NCBI RefSeq assembly: GCF_018139145.2
Contig: NC_059481.1
Coordinates: 8,358,368-8,422,367, forward strand
Origin: Gymnogyps californianus
Taxonomy: Eukaryota > Chordata > Aves > Accipitriformes > Cathartidae
Reading direction: 5' to 3'
Length of the DNA stretch: 64,000 nucleotides
This document shows positions 57,601 to 64,000 of this stretch, in pieces; position 1 is the stretch's first letter; the number at the start of each line of letters is the position of its first letter. A program made the translations under genes and the position numbers. The notes beneath the pieces are model-generated. The model did not search any database. It was not told the origin of the DNA and saw only the letters and a program-made list of their open reading frames with translations.

Positions 57601-57916
57601 AGTCTATAGTCTCAGAATGTATAGATTTCCACTGAGAAATGTTTGTTGTAATTACAAACAACTACATTTTCCAATAAACACAGACAGTTATAAATGCCAT
57701 ATTTTAAGGGAACATAACACTCAAAAAAAACCCCAAACCCCAACATGTTGATGACCAGACAGTCAATACTACTTAATTTTTATAGCATAAACATTTCAAA
57801 ACATGATCACTATTTATGTTTGATAGGATATTACCTTTTTTCTTTCCTCCATATGTATTTGCTGGGGTGATGATACAAGAAAGCAACAAAAATGAGAGAA
57901 GTTGCAAACTTTTCAT
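3346..57916 (-). CDS. LIPC: Hepatic lipase (hepatic triacylglycerol lipase), exons 1-6 of a gene cut by the left window edge
   Basis: The coding sequence is the complement of 57835-57916, 11586-11773, 9775-9954, 7209-7326, 4981-5214 and 3346-3588. It totals 1045 bases, or 348 codons plus one base. Hepatic lipase is a secreted liver enzyme, held on heparan sulfate at the sinusoid surface, that hydrolyses triglycerides and phospholipids of remnant lipoproteins and HDL. Seen here: a signal peptide (about 1-22), an alpha/beta-hydrolase lipase domain with HGWS (87-90), GYSLG with Ser166, Asp192 in GLDPAG, His277 in CAHERS, and a lid between Cys252 and Cys275. Choice of LIPC over LPL or LIPG rests on exon 5 ([24 protein letters not shown]), which follows human LIPC as I remember it. 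Introns 1-5 all begin GT and end AG, and no stop codon or frameshift interrupts the exons. The C-terminal PLAT domain exons are not in the window. I am very sure of the identity. Confidence 0.97.
3589..4980 (-). other. LIPC: LIPC intron 5, 1.4 kb
   Basis: The intron is GT-AG (GTAAGAACC to TTTTTTTCAG). It contains a possible ancient repeat tail at about 4715-4790, described separately. Nothing else is recognised. Confidence 0.93.
4715..4790 (-). repeat. Possible ancient amniote repeat tail in intron 5
   Basis: On the plus strand, cctcattttcagaggtgcta followed by ggcagctaaattcc resembles cctgattttcagaggtgctgagcac, the reverse of the tail type noted at 25848. The similarity covers about 40 bases only. 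Confidence 0.3.
4981..5214 (-). CDS. LIPC: LIPC coding exon 5: catalytic Asp and first half of the lid
   Basis: This 234-base exon runs from acceptor TTTATTGCAG to donor CACTG|GTAAGA, phase 1 at both ends. The split codon 190 gives Gly, followed by [10 protein letters not shown]. Asp192 is the triad acid. The bird has DPAG, the consensus of LPL and LIPG, where I recall human LIPC having [21 protein letters not shown] (206-222) is the calcium-loop segment conserved in the family. [11 protein letters not shown] (225-235) and [13 protein letters not shown] (240-252) follow. Cys252 opens the lid loop, which continues [15 protein letters not shown] and closes in exon 6. The lid sequence largely decides the triglyceride versus phospholipid preference among these enzymes. 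Confidence 0.98.
5215..7208 (-). other. LIPC: LIPC intron 4, 2.0 kb
   Basis: The intron is GT-AG (GTAAAAGAC to TTTATTGCAG). It contains a short G run near 6445-6453 and otherwise AT-rich unique-looking sequence. No gene or repeat is recognised. Confidence 0.93.
7209..7326 (-). CDS. LIPC: LIPC coding exon 4: nucleophile elbow GYSLG
   Basis: This 118-base exon encodes residues 151-189 and the first base of codon 190. The acceptor is CTATCTTCCAG and the donor ACAG|GTAAAA. It carries [17 protein letters not shown], where Ser166 in the G-x-S-x-G elbow is the catalytic nucleophile (Ser168 in human numbering as I recall). The following [14 protein letters not shown] leads into the Asp of the triad in exon 5. 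The HVSGFAGS wording is characteristic of hepatic lipase. LPL has HAAGIAGS at this position. The exon is short, as in the rest of the lipase family, and is bounded by introns 3 (2.4 kb) and 4 (2.0 kb). Confidence 0.98.
7327..9774 (-). other. LIPC: LIPC intron 3, 2.4 kb
   Basis: The intron is GT-AG (GTAAGAGCC to TATCTTCCAG). A 157-codon plus-strand frame at 8166-8639 lies inside it. Its composition is unremarkable, it resembles no family I know, and I treat it as chance. No repeats were recognised. Confidence 0.93.
9775..9954 (-). CDS. LIPC: LIPC coding exon 3: lipase core helices and strands
   Basis: This exon is exactly 60 codons (residues 91-150), phase 0 at both ends. The acceptor is an AAACAG preceded by a long T run, and the donor is GAG|GTAAGA. 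It starts [18 protein letters not shown] and contains [19 protein letters not shown], where the Asp-Trp and Tyr residues belong to the core strand and loop common to LPL, LIPC and LIPG. It ends at DFLEWLE. Compared with human LIPC as I recall it, the SQHKQINV stretch is one residue shorter. Exon 4 continues directly with ESIQFS, which confirms the phase 0 junction. Introns on either side are 1.6 kb and 2.4 kb. Confidence 0.97.
9955..11585 (-). other. LIPC: LIPC intron 2, 1.6 kb
   Basis: The intron is GT-AG (GTATGAACTC to AATCAAACAG), with a 12-base T run and an adjacent pyrimidine-rich stretch before the acceptor on the coding strand. I see no repeat or gene inside, only AT-rich sequence and homopolymer runs near 10430 and 11070. 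Confidence 0.93.
11586..11773 (-). CDS. LIPC: LIPC coding exon 2: N-terminal strand region and oxyanion-hole HGWS
   Basis: This 188-base exon follows acceptor ATTTCATTTCAG and ends at TCG|GTATGA in phase 0. It encodes residues 28-90. It has the conserved stretch TKFRLYT at 48-54, then Cys61 and Cys74, which form the first disulfide of pancreatic-type lipases. The single N-glycosylation sequon seen in the window is Asn77-Ala-Ser, next to [12 protein letters not shown]. His-Gly-Trp-Ser (87-90) is the loop whose Trp contributes to the oxyanion hole. The first 20 residues ([16 protein letters not shown]) are hydrophilic and poorly conserved, and they lack the early sequon that human LIPC carries. 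The 46-kb intron 1 lies upstream and the 1.6-kb intron 2 downstream. Confidence 0.97.
12700..13325 (+). mobile_element. Old CR1 LINE relic: reverse transcriptase 3' part
   Basis: At 12761 the sequence ggagttccttggggactg and the following AATATTTTCATTAA correspond to the Gly-Val-Pro-x-Gly-Ser and Asn-Ile-Phe-Ile-Asn reverse transcriptase motifs of CR1. Near 13060-13130 gactatgagtca followed by aagatgcatcaagg corresponds to the CR1 segment coding for x-Met-Ser and Gly-Cys-Ile. Stops interrupt the frame, so it is dead. CR1 is the dominant retroposon of birds and reptiles. The ends are approximate. Confidence 0.75.
17715..18319 (+). mobile_element. Solo LTR of an avian endogenous retrovirus (probably ERVL class) with intact target duplication
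   Basis: The LTR is 17720-18314, 595 bases, beginning TGTCCTGGTTTC and ending AACCACGGCA (TG...CA). It is flanked by a perfect 5-base direct repeat CTCAC at 17715-17719 and 18315-18319, so the ends are exact. A TATA box (TATATAAA, 17987-17994) and a polyadenylation-like ATTAAA (18171-18176) sit in the order expected for the U3-R-U5 parts of a plus-strand LTR. No internal viral genes are present on either side, so it is a solo LTR left by recombination between two LTRs. It is antisense to LIPC. The class is from memory of neoavian repeats and the 5-base duplication. The TATA and polyadenylation signals look undamaged. Confidence 0.9.
17987..17994 (+). promoter_or_regulatory. TATA box of the solo LTR
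   Basis: TATATAAA sits in the U3 part of the LTR, downstream of a GACGTCAT-like GAACGTCATG segment. If the LTR still acts as a promoter, a plus-strand transcript would start about 30 bases further on, antisense to LIPC intron 1. Confidence 0.5.
19648..19678. repeat. Short 17-base-period duplication with palindromic unit
   Basis: tacagatgtactct occurs at 19648-19661 and again at 19665-19678. The first copy is embedded in agtacagatgtact, a near-palindrome. Confidence 0.85.
21487..21985 (+). mobile_element. Old CR1 LINE relic: 3' end
   Basis: The sequence begins tagggctcttcagccaggag, continues atggtatagaggtctataaa and tctgtggaattcctcgctgg, and ends near gaactagatggaccttgggt and cactcttatgttt. 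These are the successive landmarks of the 3' end of reptile-type CR1 elements (root of the last reverse transcriptase region through the tail). Several small indels and an insertion near 21820-21900 show that it is old. Orientation is antisense to LIPC. Confidence 0.8.
25638..25694. repeat. (TTTG)n-like low-complexity stretch
   Basis: An irregular run of tttg, tttgg and ttgtt units ending in a T run, degenerate rather than a clean tandem repeat. Confidence 0.85.
25848..25895 (+). repeat. Ancient amniote interspersed repeat tail
   Basis: The run taatgggtgttgcaagtact followed by cagcaccttataggattggg resembles a very common reptile and bird repeat tail of the form caatgggagttg...ctcagcacct...ggattgggcc. 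I recognise the pattern but not its family name with certainty (CR1/L3-like or MIR-like). Confidence 0.45.
27700..27760 (+). repeat. Possible ancient amniote repeat tail
   Basis: The segment tttgaaatcagtggaagctc and the following gagtgcttagtactcttcat resemble the same tail type as at 25848 (agtcaatgggagtt...gtgctcagcacc). The match is partial. Confidence 0.3.
31329..31348. repeat. 20-base T homopolymer
   Basis: An uninterrupted T run within intron 1. Similar shorter runs occur at 23700-23718 (T19), 34111-34129 (A19) and 46302-46318 (A17). Confidence 0.95.
32845..32877. repeat. 33-base A homopolymer
   Basis: An uninterrupted run of 33 A, the longest homopolymer in the window, followed by gaaaagataaaat. 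No target duplication or polyadenylation signal upstream supports a retrocopy. Its true length is uncertain in any assembly. Confidence 0.95.
35192..35216. repeat. 25-base T homopolymer
   Basis: A T run preceded by other T/G-rich blocks from 35171, which together form a low-complexity region. Confidence 0.95.
38630..38651. repeat. C11-T11 homopurine/homopyrimidine tract
   Basis: Eleven C followed by eleven T form a pure pyrimidine strand of 22 bases, extended by tatct on the left. A similar C-T block lies inside the solo LTR at about 18081-18096. Confidence 0.9.
39645..39686. repeat. (AT)n microsatellite with A tail
   Basis: About 16 AT repeats (39645-39676) run into a 10-base A run (39677-39686). 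It is a likely length-variable marker. Confidence 0.95.
39974..40004 (+). mobile_element. Fragment matching the start of the same LTR family
   Basis: These 31 bases match the first 31 bases of the LTR at 17720 at 27 positions, including an identical first 12 bases, TGTCCTGGTTTC. The similarity then fades. A weak resemblance may continue to about 40050. It may be the start of a diverged or truncated LTR of a related family, in the same orientation. No matching end or target duplication was found. Confidence 0.5.
43625..43745 (+). repeat. Possible MIR-like SINE relic
   Basis: The order ggctaaagatatggattccag, tctggcactgaatactgtct and aagcagaggtagtaatactg recalls the MIR core (ggagacctgggttctagtcc, tctgccactgac) and tail (aaatggggataataatacct). 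It is heavily diverged and was judged by eye, so it is a weak call. Confidence 0.35.
47680..47704. repeat. 25-base T homopolymer
   Basis: An uninterrupted T run preceded by gatttcttc and followed by agccagc. Confidence 0.95.
57835..57916 (-). CDS. LIPC: LIPC coding exon 1: start codon and signal peptide
   Basis: The ATG at 57916-57914 opens 27 codons plus one base and ends at a donor AAAG|GTAATA. The peptide is [20 protein letters not shown] followed by TYGGKKK. That is a classic secretory signal: a short charged start, a leucine-rich core at about residues 4-16, and small residues near 19-22 for cleavage. The start was chosen because it places the hydrophobic core at the N-terminus and has a G at -3. 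The same frame is open upstream to an ATG at 58027, but that lies inside the HNF1 promoter site and probably upstream of transcription. Exon 1 of the family typically codes only for the signal peptide and a few more residues, and it ends in phase 1, which fits exon 2. The basic GGKKK after the signal is lineage-specific as far as I can tell. Confidence 0.9.
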
Positions 57917-57960
57917 TTCTTCTTTCTCTGAATGAGAGTTGGGGAATGCACTGCTAAATT
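57917..57960 (-). other. LIPC: Predicted LIPC 5' untranslated region and approximate transcription start
   Basis: The extent is inferred, not observed. A TATA-like GATAATT at 57986-57992 would put the start of transcription about 25-30 bases downstream, near 57958-57965, leaving a leader of roughly 40-45 bases before the ATG at 57916. The leader is purine-rich just before the ATG (AGAAAGAAGAA) and contains no upstream ATG. Cap-trapped RNA ends from liver would fix the true start. Confidence 0.45.
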
Positions 57961-57985
57961 CTGCCAAGGGAAGGGAAAAGGAGAG

Positions 57986-58032
57986 AATTATCAATGCTTT
58001 GCAAGAAGTTCTTTGCCCATTAATCATTAACC
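57986..58032 (-). promoter_or_regulatory. LIPC: LIPC proximal promoter: HNF1 palindrome, HNF4-like half site and weak TATA
   Basis: On the minus strand 58032-58019 reads GGTTAATGATTAAT, matching 12 of 13 positions of the HNF1 consensus GTTAATNATTAAC. Directly next to it, 58019-58008 reads TGGGCAAAGAAC. The GGGCAAAG part resembles one half of an HNF4 DR1 site, but the second half is poor. GATAATT at 57992-57986 is a weak TATA-like box. If transcription starts near 57960, the HNF1 site lies around -60 to -72. LIPC in mammals is known to be driven in liver by HNF1A and HNF4A through the proximal promoter, so position and motif agree with conserved liver control. Confidence 0.75.
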
Positions 58033-61000
58033 TTGAATTCTCCTGTCCACTGCTTCAGTCTTTCCTTTTATGGAAGTGAAAATGGAATTTGCCTGTTTCC
58101 AACCTTTTCTTTTTTATTTTATGCCACTTGTGGCAGAAATAATTTGGAACTGGATCCTCCTACCTTGCTCAACAGTGCTCGGCTCTAAACACAGCGGACT
58201 TGAGGACGTTTGTTCTCTGAAATACTGCTAAAGGCTGTGGGTAGCCAGCTCGAATTTGGTTGGTCAACAGCTCAGTCTGAACACATTGCAAAATAACCAT
58301 AAGAGCTGAAGGTTAATCTAAATATTTCATTAACATAGACAAATCCCAGTAAGGGAAACATCACGATTCTATATATAATAAACACTTCTCTTATTTCAGT
58401 GATAAAATTGGTACCAGATTTTGGATAATCGCAAAATGTTTCCTTTCAAATTAAGTGAACAATTTTTATCACATAAGAAATATACTAATGAAGCACAGTT
58501 AACCAACATCTCTCTCCGCTTCCAGTAAAACAATCATAAGGAAGTGTATGTAGTAAGTGTAGGAGTAATTTCAGAGAAAAAGTTACTACTAATATGGTAT
58601 GTTTTATATTGGAAATCAAAGCAGAATCTTAGTTACAGCAGTGTGTGTAACTGCCACAATGAATAGGTGCATACTGAAAAGTGTGACAGGGCAAAAAATA
58701 CTCTTGGATATGCAGCAAGTATTACCACCAAGTGGGATCTCACACATGAGCAGGACAAAATGCTGTCCTCTGGGCATTGTTAGCATCAGTCTGGAGCATC
58801 ATAGTTTTCCCACATCAGTCAATGTTCTTGAGACATGCTCTAGCTCATTTTAAAGGAACTGGGTGCCAATTATGATGTAGCCATGGCAGCACAGGCCTCA
58901 GCATGGGCTGCAAATCGACCTGCATTTCCATTAATCATTGGATTGCCAGCTTATGTGGGTTAATGTTGCCAACCTCCATCGCTACCTGCATACCTCAGCT
59001 AGTACATAATTAGCCAGATAGGTCTATACTATACCTCACTTGTATGCTTTGACAGCATTGTGGAATTTTCCTTAGAAATAGGTCTCTGGCACAGTAAAAT
59101 TTCTCCCCGGTTCTGAATGATTAAGAAGCCCTCGTGCTCAAGAGGGGGTGATAGCATACATTCTTTGCTAAACTTACTTTGTTAAGGATTTGCTGTTAGT
59201 AATAGCAAATAGAGACAATATTTTAAGAACTCTAGAACTATCTGTGTCAGACTATATGACTGAAACAGAGCTTGTAAACTTGAAAAAGTATATTTTGAGT
59301 ATTCAGTGACCCCCAGATTTTTTATGAAGCCTCTTATCATAATTACTAAATCTAGAATGTGTGACATGATAGCCATACCATCCCAGTCTGAGGAATTTTT
59401 CATAGTTCTATTGTTTTTATAATTAAGAACTATTTTAAAGTGTCCCAGCTAAACAATTTTTCTCTCTTTTAGAAGACAGTAAGTCTCATGGGACCCATAT
59501 GCCATAGCAGAACTAGTATGTTAGACTGCAGAAAAAAGTATTCTCAGCAGGGAAACTCTGCTGTCATGTTTGATGCATTGTTTTGGCATACAAGAGCATG
59601 CTTCATGGAGAGTGGCCCATGGTGCTGGATGTTGCATGAATAAAGGAGAAAAATACAGATCACTTCCTTTCCCTGCTCACTCTAAAGAGCTTCGAGTCTA
59701 GGATACAGCAGACAGCTAGAAAACTCTAGAAGCAATCTCTAAGGTCATACCAGTCACCACAGTTGGCAGTGATCTTGGCACACCAACATCTAAAGAGTTG
59801 TCAAGAATGATTGATCTGTGTGTGTGTGTGAAAGTATATTAATAAAGAGGGAATGCAAAAACTGAGATGATATGATCAAAATGACTGGCTGATAAATACT
59901 CTTTGCAGCAGCATTTTCAATGGATGTGAGCAAGAAAAGGGTTTGCAGTAACGGAGACAGGCGATAGAACTTGAACAAGAATTTAGGTTGTGATGGTGGA
60001 CAGGAAATGCTGTATTTTAGCAAAGTTAACACTAGTGGAAATTACTGCTGTGATTTAGCACAGCCTTACAGTGAACTTAGAAAAATGTAAGCTGAAGATG
60101 ATGTGAAGATTACAGAACTGACTGACAGGTTGAATGGTGATACTAGCCACACTAATCAAGAAGGTAGAGAGCATTTAGGGGAGAAAGATTATAAGCTCTA
60201 TTTTCTGCAGACAGGAATTGTTCTGGAGCAGGGCGGTAGATCTGTCAGGTACAGAACAGGCTGTTGGATCTTTGTGAGGAGATTGCCTGGAAATAAAGAC
60301 TATAGGAATCAGTCTTTGGATTTACTTCTCACTAGAGAACCCATGTAGGAAACCAGAATGGCATTATGAGCGTCTTACGAAGGATTGCTTGAAGTGGTAA
60401 GAGGAAAACTGGGAAAAGAAGGAGTTGCAAAAGGAAGAGGAACCTGCCTTCCTCCCTGCTGTCTGCATCACTTCATTTGGCAATCCTTCATCAGTCATTG
60501 CTAGTATTAATTTGTCTTTTCAGTGTTGACAGAATATCAGCAATAATGGTGAGAGAGCTAAGCAGTGTTGTGGGAATAATTGTACAGCATTTGAACGAGA
60601 GATTCCACAGTGCGTATTCAAGATGAGTTTATGTAGCGCAGAATTGCATGCTATGGCACATTAGTCCACAGAGAGCAGATACGATTGTGTTGTTGAGGAA
60701 GGAGCTGCTCCCAGTGGCCTCTGTAGCATTGTCACACAATATATTTTTGGAGTGTGGATTTGTTGTGGTCCCCGCCTCAGGTCTCTTCTCCATTTTATTG
60801 ACATGAGTAACTCCAATTACCTTTATTATCTACTCATAAAGAAAAGAATGGCTCTCCTGCAATGTAATGAATGTTAGAAGTAGAATACTCCTGATAAATA
60901 ATTTTCCTGTGAATCCAAATATTGAAATCATAACCTTTGCCATCTTCAACATGTTTACCTGGTCACTTGGTGAAGTTACCTACTTTGCTTGAGCTGCTGT

Positions 61001-64000
61001 CTCTCAGCTTGGTTAATTGTTATGTTTGTATAGCATATATAATATACTATGAATATATAACCTAAATTATTTTAGGAATTAGTTCCTTATATAAAAAGAG
61101 TCTTTGGTACCTTATGAGAATAGAAAAAATGGAGACAGGTATTTGTCAGAAGGGACTGTGCAATAGCTACTCGGAGTTACTTGCTGCGTGTTGCATCACA
61201 TACTGAAATGGTTTTTTTTCAACCACATTTGAATCTGTATGAGGTGCAGTGAGTGGGAGCTGCAATATTCTGGGTGAAAATCATTGTGGAAAAAAGAGGA
61301 TCCTCTGGAAAAAAGAGGATGCTCTGGGTCTTCGTATTAGTCCACTGGTCAATCATAGAGAATGCCGTCTGAATTAAACTGGATGCTTCTGAGACACTAA
61401 TAGTTGTCTGCTGGTCTGCCAGGGCAATGTGAACTGTAAGGCTGCTCTGCTACAGTTCTGTACCACTGGCAATGACAAAATTTCCAACAGCTGAATACTA
61501 CACAGGTACTAGAAAATCAGGGAACAGAAATCTCAAGGACTATAAAGACAGCTGGGAGTTTGATGTAGGAAAATGACACCTGGAATATGCAAGCTACACC
61601 GTGTCCTGATGTAACTTTCCAGAGTGAGTGGAAGGTTTATTCTTTAGAGTTGGGTATGTTTGTTACTCGTGCTCTGGGTAAGGCAAGTGGATAGTTTGGT
61701 ATTTACAAAAACCTTGATTCTTAAAAAAAGTCTGAAATTAAGTTCTTAAATTTAAGGTTTAAATGTTAACCATAAAATTTAAAGGAACCATTAAAAAAAG
61801 TAGTAATTCTTCTACCAAGTGAGTAGATCTGATCTCTCTTTTCCATAACACCCAGCATTTGCACATTACTTCATTTTCCGCATTGAAATCACTCATACCT
61901 ACTGTAGTGATCTGCATTTTTTTAATACTAAATTTAAAAATAGATAATCCAAACTGCTCTTCTGTGAAGCAGATAGAGCACATATTTTGTATTACATGGA
62001 GGCTAGTGCTTTGCCTACTTTACACAAAATAGAACCTTTTCTTAAACACACAGTGTCCAAAACAAGTTTCTAGCTTATGTTGCTGTGTTTATATCTAGTT
62101 TGCATATACTGTAAGAGGGCTTGATAACATTCTCTCTTCTGCTAGAGATGCTGCTTGTACAACATATACCCAGGAGGTATACTCTTAATCAGAATCCCCA
62201 TCTGCTTCTTGGCTAATGTTCCAATTATAGTTAGACCTCTTGCACATATTCACATCTATAATGAAATTGATGGTTTCACTATTGAGAAGCAGCATGTGAC
62301 TAATGGTGCATTGTACCATGCAAGCTTTTGCTTAAATGTATCGTTCTAATCCAGTTAAATAAAGGAACACAGAGCAGAAATTTGTCAGGCATACAGTCCT
62401 GGTTTTTTTTTTCTGAGACCACACTGTTCATCAAGATGGTTTTCAATCACCTGAAGACCAATAACACTGTAGTACAAGATGTTCTTTCAGGTTTAGAAGA
62501 GATTTTATGGACCAGAACTTCAGCTGGCATAAATTGGCTTCTGTGCAGCTATGATTTTCACCAGCTGAGGATCCACGCTCTGTTCCTATAATTACCCACT
62601 GGCATCTGAAAAAAGATTCATGTGATGGTTATGCTAATATATCTGAGGTTATAGAGCAAGAAAACTTTTGTGGTTGAATTTTTAATGCAGTTTTTTAATC
62701 CAGAATTTATTCTGCCTGTTTCATCTTTCCTAGGATTTTTTAATATCAAATAACTCTGAAGAGATATTTGTAGATGGACTTTTGTGTGTGAATTCATGGC
62801 CTATGTCAAACATACAGCAGCTGCACATGAGTCTGAAACTTCCTTTACAGCAATAGCTATGGAGCCATCAGACTTTTCAGTATTAAATTCACAATTAAAT
62901 AATTGATCAGCGAACTTTGTTTTCTGATATGAAAGAACACCACTCAGTTGCAGAAGCACAGTCTTGTGAAATATGAGTTTCTTCTGCAAGATGCATTTCA
63001 TACTCTGTAGCCCCTGATGAGGTAGTCTTCTTCCAGGACTTATCACCCAGAATATTGTCTGACTTTCCTTGGATGCACAGCTGGGACTAGGAATTGCATT
63101 CTTGCAATTTTAAGTTTTCTTGCAAGTTTAATGCATTCTGTATATGTGTGCCTTTTAATAATTTTTAAAATATGCTCCACTGAATAGTTTGTGCTATAAA
63201 CAGCTGTAAACAAAGAAGAGAACCCAAATACAACTGCCAAGCATAAATATAATTATACAATAAGTGGGTCATCTGGTCCTACTTTCAACTTTTTTAAAAA
63301 AGGATTTTTTAGCTTGTTTCCTTCCATGTTAGCCTAGTGCTTTTTGTAACTATGCATTCCTTGTTTAGTTGTTTTAAAGGAATGCTATTTCTTGGCTTAT
63401 GTGTCTGTCTGTATTCCTCATGGGTACGCTGCGTTCACTTGGGGTATGACTCTGAAAGCTTAACAAATCAGAAAAGCACAATTAGATGAACCAAATAAAA
63501 GGGGAGAACAAATCCCAATAAATCTGGGCTGCCCATGCTCTTGCATTATGTGTAGAATATTGTGTGCTTGCATATTACACCTGCCTTAAAATAGGTAAGG
63601 AGCTGGCCTACTCCCCGACTTTCATTACAATTAGTTCTATTCTTCAGTAGACTGGGCTAAATTTCTGCATGGTTATACACTACTGGAAAGGGTAGTACAG
63701 CTGCAGACTTTTTTTTCCACCTGCATTCTGTCTTATTTTGGATTTTCACTGTTGTCAGTGCCCTATTTCAGGGATGATTGTATGGCCTGTAGAATTTTGC
63801 ATTGAATTTATTATCGTTAAAGCAGATTTTTCATAGAGCTGTGATCTGTAACATGTAGGAAAGCTTCCATGAACCAGCACTGCAGTGTCAATACTGTAAA
63901 GAGTAGATGTGCTTTTGGAAACCCCAGCATGCCTGCTGAGGACATTTCCCTTCATTGGGCTGTGTAAGAAACAGCAAAACACGTGCAACAAACCTCATTG
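58033..64000. other. Upstream intergenic region, no gene recognised
   Basis: This is AT-rich sequence upstream of LIPC. In mammals the next gene on this side is AQP9, but no aquaporin exon (NPA motifs) is seen here, so it is likely farther off. The only structured items are the 19-base tandem duplication at 61287 and a short TG run at 59817-59830. The stretch 59900-60350 has moderately high GC and an 81-codon frame (60103-60348) with no recognised relative. Confidence 0.75.
61287..61324. repeat. Tandem duplication of a 19-base unit
   Basis: Two adjacent copies of tggaaaaaagaggatsctc (61287-61305 and 61306-61324) differ at one base (c versus g). It is probably a recent local duplication in the upstream intergenic region. 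Confidence 0.9.

Larger units (their letters stand above)
11774..57834 (-). other. LIPC: LIPC intron 1, about 46 kb, GT-AG
   Basis: The intron starts GTAATATCC and ends ATTTCATTTCAG. It holds no supported exon of another gene. Recognised contents: CR1 relic about 12700-13325, solo LTR 17720-18314, CR1 relic 21487-21985, ancient repeat tails near 25848-25895 and 27704-27760, a possible MIR relic near 43625-43745, LTR-start fragment 39974-40004, and simple repeats listed separately. In 13326-17719, 18320-21486, 21986-25630, 25900-29560, 31000-38600, 40600-43600 and 43750-57834 I see only AT-rich unique-looking sequence with scattered homopolymers and short chance reading frames. Moderately GC-rich patches at about 29570-29880, 30780-30990, 38690-38825 and 53570-53830 are not explained. 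A long first intron is also a property of mammalian LIPC. Confidence 0.93.

Noticed and set aside
57773..58027. LIPC start at the upstream ATG (58027), giving a longer protein
   Set aside because: It would precede the signal peptide with 37 residues and lies within the HNF1 site, upstream of the likely start of transcription.
58599..63991. Short frames upstream of LIPC as possible AQP9 exons
   Set aside because: None contains NPA boxes or aquaporin membrane segments.
1..64000. tRNA, rRNA, microRNA, or an undescribed multi-gene system
   Set aside because: No tRNA A/B-box pattern, rRNA core, convincing hairpin precursor, or cluster of unknown genes was seen by eye. A tRNAscan or Infernal run would be needed to exclude small RNAs.

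Overview
This window is vertebrate nuclear DNA, most likely from a bird. It is AT-rich and intron-dominated, and no operon-like or bacterial gene layout is present. The only gene I can support is the hepatic lipase gene LIPC, on the minus strand. Coding exons 1 to 6 run from 57916 down to 3346 (57916-57835, 11773-11586, 9954-9775, 7326-7209, 5214-4981, 3588-3346). All five complete introns have GT-AG ends and the reading phase is consistent throughout, giving 348 codons plus one base. The remaining part of the protein, the end of the linker and the C-terminal PLAT domain (about 150 residues in the human protein), is not found in 1-3345 and should lie beyond the left edge.

Layout from right to left (gene direction): 58033-64000 is upstream intergenic DNA with no recognisable gene. 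57986-58032 is a compact proximal promoter with an almost perfect HNF1 palindrome. Exon 1 encodes a signal peptide. Intron 1 is about 46 kb (11774-57834) and holds the repeats: a 595-bp solo endogenous-retrovirus LTR with a perfect 5-bp target duplication (17720-18314), a second LTR-start fragment (39974-40004), two old CR1 LINE relics (about 12700-13325 and 21487-21985), possible MIR-like and other ancient amniote repeat tails, microsatellites and long A/T homopolymers. Exons 2 to 6 sit close together within 8.4 kb at the left. Intron 6 (1-3345, incomplete) has an unexplained CpG- and GC-rich patch at about 1600-2560.

The bird assignment rests on the LTR type (a TGTCCTGGTTTC start and AACCACGGCA end, which I associate with neoavian birds), the reptile/bird style of the CR1 relics, the absence of mammalian Alu/B1/L1 elements, and a LIPC protein close to but clearly different from mammalian LIPC. 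The encoded enzyme keeps the Ser-Asp-His triad, the 22-residue lid, and the lipase cysteines. I found no sign of a novel multi-gene system. The more interesting items are the missing first N-glycosylation sequon, the LPL-like CRKNRC basic motif, the promoter HNF1 site containing a misleading upstream in-frame ATG, the solo LTR in a liver-gene intron, and the intron 6 CpG patch.
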